In this document: piece by piece, positions 52,989 to 64,000 of the stretch
How the letters are laid out: each line of letters opens with the position of its first letter
Position numbering within the stretch: the stretch's first letter is position 1
Source of the DNA: Echinometra lucunter
Lineage: Eukaryota > Echinodermata > Echinoidea > Camarodonta > Echinometridae
Assembly (NCBI GenBank): GCA_029962745.1
Contig: CM057152.1
Span: 21,273,058-21,337,057, forward strand
DNA length: 64,000 nucleotides
Direction: 5' to 3'
Notes under the pieces: generated by a model
Told to the model about the DNA's origin: nothing
Database searches by the model: none
The model's input: the letters and a program-made list of their open reading frames with translations, nothing else
Translations under genes and position numbers: made by a program

Positions 52989-53034
<46 letters not shown>
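52989..53034. repeat. (GA)n microsatellite
   Basis: About 23 uninterrupted AG dinucleotides, in the univin intron, 0.5 kb from the donor site. Confidence 0.95.
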
Positions 53035-53038
<4 letters not shown>

Positions 53039-53527
53039 AAGTATTTTGGTAGAAAAAATGAGAAAGAGAGCATAAAGAAAAAGAAACACAGTCATGAGCA
53101 AGTTTTTCATGACGTTAATCATAACATCATGCTCTTTTTTCAAACGGGAATGCTAATCTATTTGGTCTTATATGAAAATTAAATAAAGAATTTCATAAGG
53201 ACAGATTACACTGCTAAGCAGAAAAAAAAATGAATGAAGAAAGTGAAGATAGAAAACAAATGCGAATCCAAAAGCGTTAGAATGTAGGTTTATATTTGGA
53301 ATATGAATTATTGGACGATTGAAGTTCAGTCCAAGAAAGGCAGAGAGTAAATAAAATATGAAGTTATAATGGTTAAGGATAAATCAAGCATCGCTCACAG
53401 CTGTCAGCGTATTTAGCCTTGGCCTGAAAGTAATTGGCGTGACACATGTCGTTATATCAGCTCGTTAATCATTTACCGAGCTAACATATGAATGAAAATC
53501 AAATCAAAGTTCAAGACGCTAACCCAC

Positions 53528-53846
53528 CTGTATTGGGAACACTCCTGATGATGTTGCTGCTGAGTTTAGTCTCGGAACACGGTCTTCCATCATCCTCCTC
53601 ATCGCCCATCTCTGTGTCCCCTCCACGACTTGCCGCTGCTTCCTCCGTCGCTGCCATTTGCTTGTAGAGGTCCCACATGTATTGCGGTGCCGTAGCGTTG
53701 GGCTTGGGTCGTGGCCGTTCGCTCAGCCCCATAACCCGCAATATCTTGCTTTCCATTTTTCTGGTTAGTGTCACATAATCCGGCGGAGCCGAGTCGGCTG
53801 TCAGCAACCATATCAAAGTCAAGATCAGAACTTTGGAGACATCCAT
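53528..53846 (-). CDS. univin: univin, first coding exon (signal peptide and N-terminal prodomain)
   Basis: Encodes residues 1-106 plus one base. The start ATG (53844-53846) has a good context (AAAAATGG) and is followed by a signal peptide (KVLILTLIWLLTADSA, residues 5-20). Residues 41-61 contain GLSERPRPK and APQYMWDLYK, matching GLKERPRPK and VPEYMMDLYR of bmp2/4, with an N-glycosylation site NAT at residue 50. An acidic, charged linker (GDEEDDGR) precedes NIIRSVPNTG. The donor is G|GTGGGT, phase 1, at the same place as the bmp2/4 intron. No splice acceptor like that of bmp2/4 is seen immediately upstream, so the 5' UTR may be on this exon. Confidence 0.92.
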
Positions 53847-53919
53847 TTTTAGCCAGTGCTTGTCCTTAAAGCGACCTGTCGTAACTCAGTTAACAAAGTT
53901 TGTTAGTAATCCAATACGC

Positions 53920-53927
53920 GTATATAC
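53920..53927 (-). promoter_or_regulatory. candidate TATA element of univin
   Basis: GTATATAC, in GTGTATATACGC on the minus strand, lies about 75 nt upstream of the univin ATG; a start site ~30 nt further would leave a 5' UTR of about 50 nt. Inference from spacing and motif. Confidence 0.3.
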
Positions 53928-54079
53928 ACGATGGCTGAGCCTTACTGCATATTTTCGCACTTTTTCATTAAAGTCGCTTAGAATCAATTAATCAGGGTCG
54001 CATAAAATCCTCATATTTTATCATTCTCATGTTGGAATACGGCGAATGAAGGACTGATCTTGAACTTCACCGTCGTTCA

Positions 54080-54400
54080 GACTATTTTTTCGAGCCTTTC
54101 TCGATTTCCCACGGTGTTGGTTGCGGTGGTCGCTCGGCCGAGTTGCGGGTAGACCCTCTTGAAAGCAGGGAAGTTGGTGAGACTGGGAGTTTGGGATCTT
54201 GCTCTCAGCAGTCTAGCCAGCCTAATTGGCATGCTAGCATTGGCGGGAGGTCCGCGAGCAGAAGGGAACCCTCCCTGCGCTCATTAATTACACAATTAGC
54301 ATTATACAAAGCCTCGTATTATCCAGATAACCGGATTTACGGAGCAATAATGAAGCGGCTTTATCCAAACATTCCTCCTTTCTTCAAATGAGACAATACA
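54080..54400. promoter_or_regulatory. non-repetitive GC-rich block upstream of univin
   Basis: Compared with its surroundings this 300-bp block is GC-rich and free of simple repeats. It contains paired homeodomain-type words (CATTAATTAC and CACAATTAGC near 54279-54300) and an ACAAT (Sox-like) word near 54393. It is the most plausible univin promoter-proximal regulatory sequence, though unproven. Confidence 0.3.
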
Positions 54401-54696
54401 TTGAGCAGGTTACATTCCAGGCAGCAACGGTGAATGTTGACGGAAATGATATACCCTTGAACAAACTTCTCATTTTCAGAGATTCTGCAGTATTCCATTT
54501 GGCAAGAATTTAACAAACAGCAGACGATCAGAAGAAATCAACGTGACGAATTTTCCGGCCAGAGATAGATCCTCCCGACGTTTCAGGCCAAGAACGTGAA
54601 AATGCTTTCGAAAGAAGAAAGTGTGCCACGAAATACTTTTTCTGGATCATAATAAGGATAAGCCCACGGGCTTTTCCGTGTCATGAAAGGTTCTCA

Positions 54697-54786
54697 CTGA
54701 AAGAGGGAGAGAGTGAGGGTGGGTGACGAAGAAAAGGAGAAAGGGAGAGTGTGAGAGGGGGGGGGGGATGAAATGAAAAGCGTGAA

Positions 54787-54828
<42 letters not shown>

Positions 54829-54835
54829 AGAAGGT
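54697..54835. repeat. polypurine tract with (GA)n
   Basis: Purine-only stretch with a 9-base G run near 54759 and a (GA)n at about 54797-54825. Confidence 0.85.
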
Positions 54836-55123
54836 ACTATAGGAATTGAAGCCACTGTTACACCAATTTTTGCCAAGCAACTACATAATGAAATAAGGCT
54901 GCATAAGTTCAATCATAGACTTTAAAAATGTAGAAAATATTTGTAAACTCCTGAGTGTTGTTATGAATACCGAGCTGCCTCGAATAAAAATATAGGACTG
55001 ATCCGTGATAAAGCAAATGTATCTGTAAAATGTGAAAATGTATAAACACTTGTTTCAGTCGAGATGCATGATGTATGATGTATGACAAGATGCGTAAGAC
55101 AAATAAACTTGACCTGAGCCAGA

Positions 55124-55172
55124 AGAAGAAGAAGAAGAAGAAGAAGAAGAAGAAGAAGAAGAAGAAGAAGAG
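55124..55172. repeat. (GAA)n microsatellite
   Basis: About 16 GAA triplets followed by a short GA run. The Lys-rich plus frame and the Phe-rich minus frame are artefacts. Confidence 0.95.
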
Positions 55173-55373
55173 AGAGGGAGGGTCAGAAAAACGGAGCAGA
55201 AAACTAATAAACATGAAAAATGAAAACATTATTCAACAAATAAACACGCGAGATAGTATAGAGTTTATGCCAAGGAGTTCCTCGGTTATACTTTATCAAG
55301 TAAAGATATACATGTAGCAGCAAGAGGGAGTGGGAAGGGAAAACGAGAACGAAATAGCGAAATACATGGAGAG

Positions 55374-55480
55374 CGAAAGAGAGAGAGAGAGAGAGAGAGA
55401 GAAGTAGAGAGGCAAAGATTGCATGGGGTAAGAGGGGGGGGGGGTGCTTGTGAGATGGAGAGAAGGAAGATAGAGAGAGC
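55374..55480. repeat. (GA)n and purine-rich tract
   Basis: (GA)n at about 55376-55402 followed by a purine-rich stretch with a G run near 55434. Confidence 0.85.
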
Positions 55481-55919
55481 CTACGTGGAGGAGAGTTGTT
55501 TTGCCAACCTAGCTACCCGTTGAAAGACGTTTCACATGTGCATTTTGGGATCAGAGTAAGAATGTTGGCACGCAATTATGCGGTGATCAGAGAGAAAACC
55601 TGGGATTATGGCCCCAATGAAAGAGGAGATTCCCTTTTTTTTTCTCGAAACATACATCTCCAGAAACCTCCATCTCCGATAATCAATAGATCGGAATTGA
55701 TGAGAAGGGCATGTTTTCCGAAGCGCTTAACAACCCATTATCGACAATAGAGTTACTCAATTAGCTAAACGCATACTTGTTGACTTAGCCGTTCTTGAGT
55801 ACCCCAGGTTTGATGCTTACCCCTTATTTCAACAAAAGGACCCTTGACAAAAGAGACGAACTTTCAGTCGATACAGCTTTGCAACCTAATAGGCTTACTA
55901 CTGTTGCGCTTTTCAATTT

Positions 55920-56090
55920 TACCCATCACCCTTCTCATTCACATCCCTCCCTCTCTTCATTCTCTCCATCGGTCTCTTTCTCCTTCTCTCTCTCCCTCAC
56001 CTCCCTTTTCTTTCTCTTTCTCTCTTTCTCTCTCTCTCTCTCTCTCCTTCACCTACCCTCTCTTTCTCTCCCTCTCATTCTTCTTGCCGT
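55920..56090. repeat. polypyrimidine (CT)n tract
   Basis: C/T-rich with CTCTCT arrays; overlapping Ser/Leu/Phe-rich frames are artefacts. Confidence 0.85.
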
Positions 56091-56099
56091 ATGTTGTCC

Positions 56100-57269
56100 A
56101 TAATTTCCCCGGGATATTTCCTTTGGTACTGGTCTTATGGTTACGAGGGCATCTTATTTGAATGAAATAATAAGTTTATTTTAGTATTAAAAACAAAATC
56201 TTAGAAGTTTTTTTTTAATTATTTATTTTTTTAATACTTAGATTAAGAAATACTAAGTCTTCAAACACTTTCCTATAGGTTGCCGTTTTAATATGCCCGA
56301 ATATGAGCTCTTGTAGCGAGCGAGCCAACAGAGAGCAAAAAGTTAGAGAAGTTTCTGCTTTAATATGCATTATCATACATGCCTATCCATTTTGTTTTCT
56401 GTGTAAGAAGGTCGTTGGTGGCGGGCTGCTGGTCCCGTGACCTTCACCCCGCTTTCTCTTTTCCTCAGGTAAGGCCGACATATATTTGATTTACATGTTA
56501 AATTTACTATTTGATGAATTTGTAGTTATGTTTTCTTCTTATTGTTGAACCAGAGAGACATCGTAACTATAAGGAAAATGATTATGTCCAGAGAGTGAAA
56601 TATTTGTTATGAGAAAGTGTATATTTAAAGCGCTTTATAAATGCATGTTATGTAATGTCGAGAGGGTGTGGTAGATTACACATAAATGCTTTAGTGTGTA
56701 TTGGCCAGCGTAGGGTGCATGCATTGGGCATGGTCCGTTGGGTCTTGTCGGGCGAAACGTAGTTGGGGTGTTAGGGCGCTATGGACAATGGAATGGGGTT
56801 TTGGTCTGAGTTTAAGAATGAAATGATTTGAATATGGCCAGAGGTCAGTTTTGTTTATTTGGTAGTTTTATTAGTTAAAGAAACTCTTTATGAAACTTTC
56901 TCATTATTAAATTAGTGTATGGAAACATGGATTATTAATGTCAAATTATGTTAAATTAGATAAGCTGTGGAAAGTTTTATTTTTCAGCTGTTCCGGACTC
57001 TGTTTATATGTTTATTTTATATCAGGAATATTTCCTTGTTAATTGATCGTAATTGAGAACTGCAACTGATATTGTGACCCCGCTTTCTCCTTTCTTCAGC
57101 GGTGAGTCAAGCCTGGAGAAAACAAAAAGGAATACTGAACTCGGACTTCAAGCTACCAATGTCCTTCTGTCTGTGTCTCCGGTGATGTCTGCCCCCAGCC
57201 ATAAGTCCTTACCACTCGGCCCCTCACAGTCATCTGGATGGTCTAAACTCTCTATCCAGGTATGTTCTC
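56100..57269. other. intergenic region, no gene recognised
   Basis: Contains two similar stretches about 640 bp apart, GTGACCTTCACCCCGCTTTC (56439) and GTGACCCCGCTTTCTCC (57075), both followed by TTCYTCAG-type sequence, and a SINE-like tail near 56624. They might mark the edges of an old insertion; not resolved. Confidence 0.35.
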
Positions 57270-57632
57270 CCGGTTCGGAGTTGGCTCTCTATATAACTCT
57301 GCCTTTGGCCTTCTGGTGCATTCTTGCAGTTGTTCGCTTCCAGTTGATTCTGGGTTTCCCTATGGTCTAGTTCCTTCTACTTTTCCCTCTAACATAATCT
57401 TTTAAGAGACTTTGGTGCCTTTTAACGTGACCGAAGTATTTGGCTTTCTTTCCTTAACTAATCCTACCAATCCAGTTTGTTTACCCTACCATTTGCAATA
57501 TCCCTATGTTGCATGGTTTTCATTCGTTTACATGATATTCTCATCATTCTTCTGTAAACCAACATTTCAAAATATGTAATTCTATTTTCCATAGTTTTCC
57601 ATGTTTCCGCTCCATATAATTCACACTATTGA
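57270..57632 (-). pseudogene. decayed LINE fragment (C-terminal region of a reverse transcriptase)
   Basis: On the minus strand, from about 57630, the frame reads LYGAETWKTMENRITYFEML and RRMMRIS, then after a stop and a frameshift KYFGHVKRHQSLLKDYV, then GKVEGT in yet another frame. The LYG-ETW, EM..YRRM.RIS, FGH and GK.EGTR words are the signature C-terminal part of non-LTR retrotransposon reverse-transcriptase polyproteins common in invertebrates. Stops and at least two frameshifts show it is dead. Clade not assigned. Confidence 0.8.
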
Positions 57633-57725
57633 CAATGATAACAGTGAACAATATTAACATTCAACAGTGAGTTTGACAAATCGGGACAAAATGGCGCCCC
57701 GGAGAAGTTCAGTCCTCACGATCTT

Positions 57726-58132
57726 CTGGGCCCCGTTGCATAAAACTTACCCTTAATGGTAACTCTGCCTTCAGTGGTATGCTAACATTGCTCAACAGCC
57801 AATCAAATTCAAGGTTTCCATGGAAATGATGGAAGTTACCATTGATGGTAAATTTTATGCAACACTGTAAAAAATATTGCGTAAAATTTTATCCGGCACG
57901 AGGGTAATTATATGTCCAGCCAACTTTGGGCAATATTTTTACCCAATGCGAGAAGCATATTGTCCAGTTAGGGCAGATATAAGCAGTAATTACTTTAGAA
58001 TGGGCAACATTTCCATCAAACTGGATAAAAAGAAATGCCCAGAGAAATGCCTTAATTTGATTGGAAACTAAATTACCCTCATGGCACATTTTTACCCAAT
58101 ATTTTTTTTTTTTAGAGTGAACGGGGCTCAGG
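57726..58132. mobile_element. foldback MITE interrupted by another MITE
   Basis: The left arm GGGCCCCGTTGCATAAAAC..TTAATGGTAAC and the right arm GTTACC.TTGATGGTAAATTTTATGCAA are inverted repeats, with a CAGCCAATCA word in the middle, as in the 138-139-bp family. The right terminus is missing at 57862 and reappears as CGGGGCTCAGG at 58122-58132, after the inserted element. Without the insert the element would be about 148 bp. Confidence 0.75.
57863..58119. mobile_element. nested TIR MITE, 257 bp
   Basis: The ends CACTGTAAAAAATATTGCG and the complement of its right end (CACTCTAAAAAAAAAAAATA) are inverted repeats, continuing through GGCACGAGGGTAATT against AATTACCCTCATGGC, about 47 bp in total. 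Dinucleotide AA flanks both sides (57861-57862 and 58120-58121). Its end sequence resembles the CACTCTTAGAAAA end of the TA-flanked element at 37741. Confidence 0.85.
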
Positions 58133-59840
58133 TAAAATACGAGACGCATACAGTTCAACCATTATGTCCCGCATCCAGCATCGACCCCGCCTGCATGGAA
58201 CTGACCTTGAAACCTGTAAAAATTTAGCCAAAATTAATACACAACAATCAGATACATGCATAAAAGATTCATGCTCAACATGTACAAGGAGAAAAGCATT
58301 TTTATTGCTCGCTTGCTAGCTAAGATTTTTGAAAGTACATGTAGTATAAGTTCATCATATGAACAAAAGTGCACTCTCAGTATGGTTGGGTAAAATGATT
58401 CCCCCCTTCTTTCATCTTTTCGTCTGTCCTTCACTCTGTATTTATTTAATTATCACCTGTCCTTCCGATTGTCCTTATTAAATTCTTCGGATCTTTCTAT
58501 AATATTTTATTTCTGTCTGCCATTATATCTTCCTCTGTTCCCCTCCCCCCCCCGTACCCTTTTTTCCTTTCACATGCGAATTTCTCTATTTTTCGGGCAA
58601 GGAACAGTTTGGAAAGGAATGTTGGAAATTCAATTCAATTTATTCAATTTCAATCATCAACTCACAAGAATACAGTCATGACATTGCAAAATGAATACGG
58701 ATAATGAATTATTGGGGACCCCTTTATAAAGCAAAGTTTGTCATGAAAGGGGCCCCTTTAACATAAGCCAATTCTATCTATCACTGTAAGTTACCTATAT
58801 GTCTTTGGCACCGCTATGACTATCGGTAGTGAGACCACTGTACTGGGTTAATTTTCCCCCTGACTAACCTTTAGTTACCCAACAAACTTTTACCTAACTA
58901 CTTGGTAAACTGTTTTAAACTCCTGTAATATATATTGTGGGTATATAATTGAGCAAATAATATTTGACACAAGTTGGTTAAATGCCCTGAAACAGATTTG
59001 GGTAACAATGACCAAACTTCCGAGAATTTCTTGACCAACCATCAATAATGTCCAATCAGTTATTTTAACCAACCTTCTAAATGTGCGGAACCCTACAATT
59101 AGATCGTACTCTATGGACAATCGGGAGAAATCAACCTTGATAATGATATGAATAAGTTGGGGCGTTATAATTTTTAAATCGATCTAACCATACTGCAAAG
59201 AATGACTTGACATCTTTTGCTCCCATCGTGAGAAAAAATATATAGCGCAACATTTTACAGTTGGATCCCTGATTGTCATAAGAATGGCGATAACAAAATA
59301 TGCACGGTGAAAAACCAGGAAAGTCAGTCATCACTGAGAATACCGACTCCGATACCTTTTGTCTGAAGGGTCTCCACCCTTTTAAGAGCAAAGAAAAAAG
59401 GAAGAAAAAAAAAAGGTGAAAAGATAGAACACAAATTCCTTTCAGCTCTCTTGCATCTAAAATTATTCAAAATGTTGCCCTATCAAAGGGGCAAGATATT
59501 TGTTTTCCTAGTTTTCTCATCGTATAACCCAACAGAAGATGATAATTATGTAGAGACATGAACATTTTCCCTCCATTGTGTGGTGAAAAATAATAATGGT
59601 AGCTATCTGACAAGATTCGTCCAAATCAAAAGACGGCAGGTTCGGCTTTGTATTTCGATATTTGATGAACCACGATTGCATCCTATATAGAAAAGTACAA
59701 CCGCCTGGATGATAAATAGTTTTGATTTTGTGAGTAATGTTGGTAGTGTAAAATAGAATTCAGAAATTATTGAAAACATTCGCATTTTGAGTCGCTCTGA
59801 CAGCATCCGTTATGTAAGTTGTCGACCACACAGCCACTGT

Positions 59841-59843
<3 letters not shown>
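58133..59843. other. univin upstream region, no gene recognised
   Basis: Has a short palindrome GGGGACCCCTTTATAAAG ... CATGAAAGGGGCCCC at about 58714-58760, which looks like a collapsed relative of the GGGG-ended foldback family, and a TTCAATTCAATTTATT stretch near 58628 seen again at 62240 in related form (and in reverse at 30170). No gene. Confidence 0.45.

Positions 59844-59899
<56 letters not shown>
59844..59899. repeat. (GA)n microsatellite
   Basis: About 28 uninterrupted GA dinucleotides, the longest in the window. Confidence 0.95.
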
Positions 59900-59902
<3 letters not shown>

Positions 59903-61642
59903 GAGATAGTGCAGAAGTCAAAGGAAGTAATTTGAAAAAGATATGAAATAATACAGACATGGACAGAAAATGACAGAGAGAGAAAAAGAGAGGAAGAGAG
60001 GGAAGGGGGGGGGGCGGCGGCAGATCCAGGCATATCCAGAAAAAAGGTCATTCATACGGGGAGGAATCATTCTCTGTTGGTGGTAGGGCTCCCGGGTGCC
60101 AACCAAAAAAAATCAATCAACCAACAGCAACAACAAAAACAACAAAAACAAAACAAAACTATGTGGATTGCATACAAAAATAAGGTAGATGACTCGGGGG
60201 GGGGGGGGGGGGGCACTGCTCTTTACATAATTGATGTAATTTGGGGTGTATATGACGGGTCCGTGTCATCTTCTTATCATTAAATAATAGCCCGCCCCCT
60301 CTCTCTCTCTTTCCTTTTTCTTCTTCTTCTCGTCTTTCTTTCTCCGAATTATTTTCTCACCCGTTCCATTTCTAGCTATTTGGCGGTACATTCATTTTCT
60401 GCAATCATCCATTTGTAAAATCAAATGCACACTATCCTTGCTGAAGGCAGGTCCATGCATGGTTAACACTTACAGCACCGATGGCACGTATATGTGCCCG
60501 AGAGACTTTACATTTTTAATCGACCATTACTCCACTTAGAATAATGGATATGGTCGTGAAAATATGTCAAAGTTTAGAGGATACATATAGTATTTAAAAT
60601 ATCTGTCAGTCACTATGTGCTACCATAGGATATTTTTAAGAAAACTGCAGATTTTGGGAAGGATCCATTCTTATTTTAGCATAAAACAATAGCAAACAAA
60701 TGAGAAATGAAAACGGAAAGGTCAAGAGGGAAGTTCATTTCTATTTCCAAATAATTTTCATGCAGGACATAGAATTAATTGAAATATTTGGTATCTTTGG
60801 AAGGGTAGTAAATTTTTCTACAACTTTTGTGTACAACTTATCTGTATAGAAATTACTGTTGAAGACTTACGGACATTTGAAAAACAAGCATTGTTCATGA
60901 TTTGGTAGAATTTGGGAACAAGCAAAACCCCTTGGTACCGTAAGAGTCAAGAGCTATCGCTGGAACTCGTGCGTAGGGGTGAAATAGCTTGTGTGAAGTG
61001 CTAGAAGTTCACGACTATTTTTAGGGGGCAATATAAATGGTGTGGGTTTACTTTGCTTTGATTGAGAGATCATCGTCACTTTGCCTCACATTCCCGGCTC
61101 GGCCTTCCCGAGAGAATACGGGGATTTCATGGTGATGATGGAGAAAGCATGAAGCCAAGTGATGAAGTTCAACCTGGACCAAATAAACTCAATATTAGAT
61201 TTTCAAGCTACGATTTGTAAATGACTGAAATTCAGTCATTTATTCTCAAACTGCGGGGTTTGTTAACCAGGGCGTAGTGAACAAATTTACGTTTCTCCCT
61301 CGAGCTGCCGTCCTTTTACACTGTTCGTGTCTTGAGTGGCAAAACTAAATACTCGGTTATCTACCCCCTTACTTAGTGTCTTAAAGAATAATTTGCCTCT
61401 TGTTTTTTAAATAGATGCTAGATATTTCTTCTTCAAATTTTGTGGAAGTTATTACGTGTACTTTCAAATTATGCAAAAGAAACAAGACTTGAAAACAAGA
61501 CTTGAAGTACGATATCACTCTCATTTCGATCTGACCATCCATACAGGCTAACCATCTCATTTCATACCCATCCACACAATTTATTAACCAATTATTTTTT
61601 TTAAACCTATCTTTACAGTAATGGGGGAGTGAGCCCAGTCCT
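59900..61642. other. univin far-upstream region, no gene recognised
   Basis: G runs near 60006 and 60197 and short CAA repeats near 60125; the remainder is unrecognised unique-looking AT-rich sequence. Confidence 0.5.
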
Positions 61643-61897
61643 CAGGGGCGGCGCCAGGGTATTTTGATAGGGGGGCAAGATGACCCACAACCCCCCCCCC
61701 CAGGTGAGTTTATTTACGTTTTAAATGAACAAGGCTATTATATAGTTGCATGACCCTGCCTTCTCTTCCCCATACTCCTTTTTCTTATTTCTTCTTCTTT
61801 TTTCTTTTTCTTCTTGTCATTCTTCTCCTTTTTTATCTCTTGAAAAATCATGGGGGAATGCGGCCGTCCCCTGCCTCCCCTTGTAGCGCCGCCCCTG
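61643..61897. mobile_element. hAT-like MITE, 255 bp
   Basis: Termini CAGGGGCGGCGCCA and (complement) CAGGGGCGGCGCTA agree at 13 of 14 positions; CAGGGGCGG-type ends are characteristic of hAT superfamily transposons (established knowledge). No 8-bp target duplication is evident (CCAGTCCT versus TCACAAGT), and a C run near 61689 and pyrimidine-rich sequence fill the middle. No transposase. Confidence 0.7.
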
Positions 61898-63455
61898 TCA
61901 CAAGTTTTAGATTTGGAAGAAAAAACGAAATGATAACTGGCATGAAATATCGCATCTCTTCGCGTTCCTTGTTACATTCAAAATCTGTTCCAAATGGTGG
62001 TTATTAAAAGTTAGCGTAGCAAACTCACGTGTTAAATCTGCCGCGTTTTGTTAACACTGATTTTCAGAGGTCGTCATGGTCATGTAATAGCAGACTGATC
62101 AGACTTGGTATGTAGGTACATTCTTTGAATCGCCGCCCATATAATGCACATGATGAAGCAGGTCCTCTCTTGGGCGTATCCTTACTTTTGCTGGAAAGGG
62201 GGGAGGGGGGGGGGGGAAGAGGAGAAGGTATGTAAATTCAATTCAGTTTTATTAAATAAATCATTTCTGTTCATTTTCTTAAATTTCTACTGCCACCGGT
62301 TTACGTTTCTGTTTGTTTGTTTGTTTGTTTTTGTTCATTTTGAGAGTAGAGTTCAAATTTGAAACTTGGTCTCAATTTTGGAATAAATTTGTTTTATTGT
62401 TTTGGAGAGTCATTCGTTAGGATAAATGGATCCCGAGACTCTCTTTTTTCCCCCGATTCCTCAATCTCATAAGTTTTAATAAATCTCGTGCAAAGACAAC
62501 CCTGTTTCTAGTTTATTAAAATGAAACCTAGTGAATTTCCTCCTAACTTCTTCTACCTTTCCTCATAAATCTTGAAGCAAGTCAGAGATGGGAAGGAATA
62601 CACACACCTGTATGATATCAGGACGAGATGATAGATGAGAGCGCTACGGGTCGCAATACACGATCAGACCGCGACCATACCGAGCATGCCAATCATTTCC
62701 AGACGGTTGTTCAAACTCCCTCTCTTTACGTTAGTCTGAAAATACTCGACTGCTAGAGCAATCTTTACTTTCATTGGATTATGTATTTTAATCTTCATAT
62801 GTCCAAATTTGAGCGTAAAAATTTAAATTCACTTCTGTAATGACGCGGTGAAACCAATGAAAACACAGTTTTAGGAAAAAGCAAGCCCCCCCCCCCCCCG
62901 CTCCCCGCCTCCCTTGGAAACATGAGTAATTGGGGGGGGGGGGGGGCAAAGTTCTTATTCCGTAAACACGGTGAACGCGAACGAAATGCAAATTAAAAAT
63001 GCAGTGGAGGTAATCTGTCATCTTCGTCACACCTATTTCCCCCTCACTTCTTTTCTTCTTCGTGATATCCGATTAGGGGGTACATGCCCTCCTGCCCCCC
63101 CTTCCCCCGAGAACACCAGCTAATGATATCTATAGTAATGATGAAAACAATATTCCTAATCATACAATATTCCTAATGAATCATTATAAGTAATAATCAT
63201 TAAGGGTTGTTTTTTTTTTTTTGGGGGGGGGGGTAATTGGGGCACGAGGACAATTGAAAGCTTTCACTGAAATATGAAATGGAAAAAAATATTGCAAGGA
63301 TTTTTTCCTCAAAAATTCGAATCATTTGATTAAGAGTTGTGATAATCATGGATCGGATTTTAGAAATCGGGATAGCAATCTAAGCAGAAATTAAATGCAT
63401 TTTGAGGGACGAAAAAAGGTAAGACATTGTATGCGTACAGCTATTTCAGAAAGCA

Positions 63456-63490
<35 letters not shown>

Positions 63491-64000
63491 GGAGGTGTGA
63501 GGGTGGTTAAAAATAAAGAGAGAAAGAAAGAGGGAGAGAAGGGGGAGGCGTCACGTGCGAGAAGTGGAAGAATATTTGAAGAGGCCAAAAGAGGATGTTT
63601 TGTATCGCTAGAAAGGTACAGCCGTGTAAAATATGTAATTAATAGTGACATTTATTGTCACCATTAGCACGTTAGCTGTTACCCAAGTTTGATTTAGGAG
63701 TAACATTGTCGCAATTTTCTTTCAATTTTTCCATTACTCGCTGATCCATAAAACATGACACATTGACAGGATGAGACGTCTACCTACCTGTTTTGGTACG
63801 TTTTAAAAGTAACAAAACTAAGATTTAAAAACCATCGGGATATCTACCTTGGACTATAATGCATCACCAAGGTCTAGTTTCGAAAATAAATCTCGACAAC
63901 GATTAGAGAGCGAAGGTCCTAGGGGGTAGGTTGTCATGTTAGAAAGAAGTTTTATTTGGCCCATCTCTCGTCAAGCTGTTTTATGTTTTAAGAGAATTCG
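61898..64000. other. univin far-upstream region, no gene recognised
   Basis: Holds (TGTT)n near 62310, a C run (62886-62899) and G run (62932-62946) that could pair with each other, a T run followed by a G run at 63210-63232, and a (GA)n at 63460-63487. No supportable gene up to the window edge. Confidence 0.5.
63460..63487. repeat. (GA)n microsatellite
   Basis: About 14 GA dinucleotides within a longer purine-rich stretch. Confidence 0.95.

Larger units (their letters stand above)
47602..53527 (-). other. univin intron
   Basis: A 5.9-kb phase-1 intron with donor G|GTGGGT (53527 leftward) and acceptor TTTTGTACAG. It occupies the same prodomain position and phase as the bmp2/4 intron. Contents: (TTTTG)n near 48430-48470, (CT)n near 48736-48754, CTCF-like motifs at 49148 and 51838-51882, a SINE at about 49860-50060, a G run at 52799 and a (GA)n at 52989. 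No gene seen. Confidence 0.85.

Overview
This is an animal (metazoan) genomic window. It is AT-rich, densely sprinkled with microsatellites, G/C homopolymer runs, tRNA-derived SINEs and small inverted-repeat elements, and contains very little protein-coding sequence. The two genes I can support are TGF-beta superfamily ligands on the minus strand. Their sequences and linkage point to an echinoderm, most likely a sea urchin; a related ambulacrarian such as a hemichordate cannot be excluded from the sequence alone. The upstream gene matches univin (the echinoderm Vg1/GDF1-3-type ligand; coding exons 53846-53528 and 47601-46736). The downstream gene matches bmp2/4 (coding exons 10516-10150 and 4574-3684). 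Both are read right to left, so the order of transcription is univin then bmp2/4, head to tail, with about 36 kb between the univin stop and the bmp2/4 start. Layout from left to right: 1-3683 is 3' flank of bmp2/4; 3684-4574 is its terminal exon, carrying the end of the prodomain, the furin site and the cystine-knot ligand; 4575-10149 is its main intron; 10150-10516 is its first coding exon, preceded by a splice acceptor that implies a 5' non-coding exon further right. The stretch 10524-46735 is intergenic or 5' non-coding: SINEs, a 235-bp tandem duplication, microsatellites, several MITE-like elements, a 1-kb minisatellite, and a cluster of foldback elements just downstream of univin. 46736-47601 is the univin terminal exon, 47602-53527 its intron and 53528-53846 its first exon. 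53847-64000 is univin 5' flank with homopurine tracts, a decayed LINE, a nested MITE and a hAT-like MITE. The two ligand genes share their architecture: a signal peptide, a conserved prodomain block around ERPRPK, one coding intron in phase 1 at the same point of the prodomain (after IRS), an R-X-K-R processing site and a seven-cysteine knot. This indicates an old tandem duplication. From family knowledge, BMP2/4 is the dorsal/aboral BMP ligand and univin the Nodal/Activin-branch ligand of the echinoderm embryo, so the window holds two ligands of opposing signalling branches side by side. As given, the bmp2/4 reading frame is broken by a single net +1 base in the prodomain (between 4405 and 4454), with everything downstream intact; an assembly indel in a short homopolymer is the simplest explanation. 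I see no convincing new biological system. The best leads are the paired ligand locus itself, the frameshift, a nested transposon insertion, a foldback element family, and motif clusters that could be insulators or promoters.
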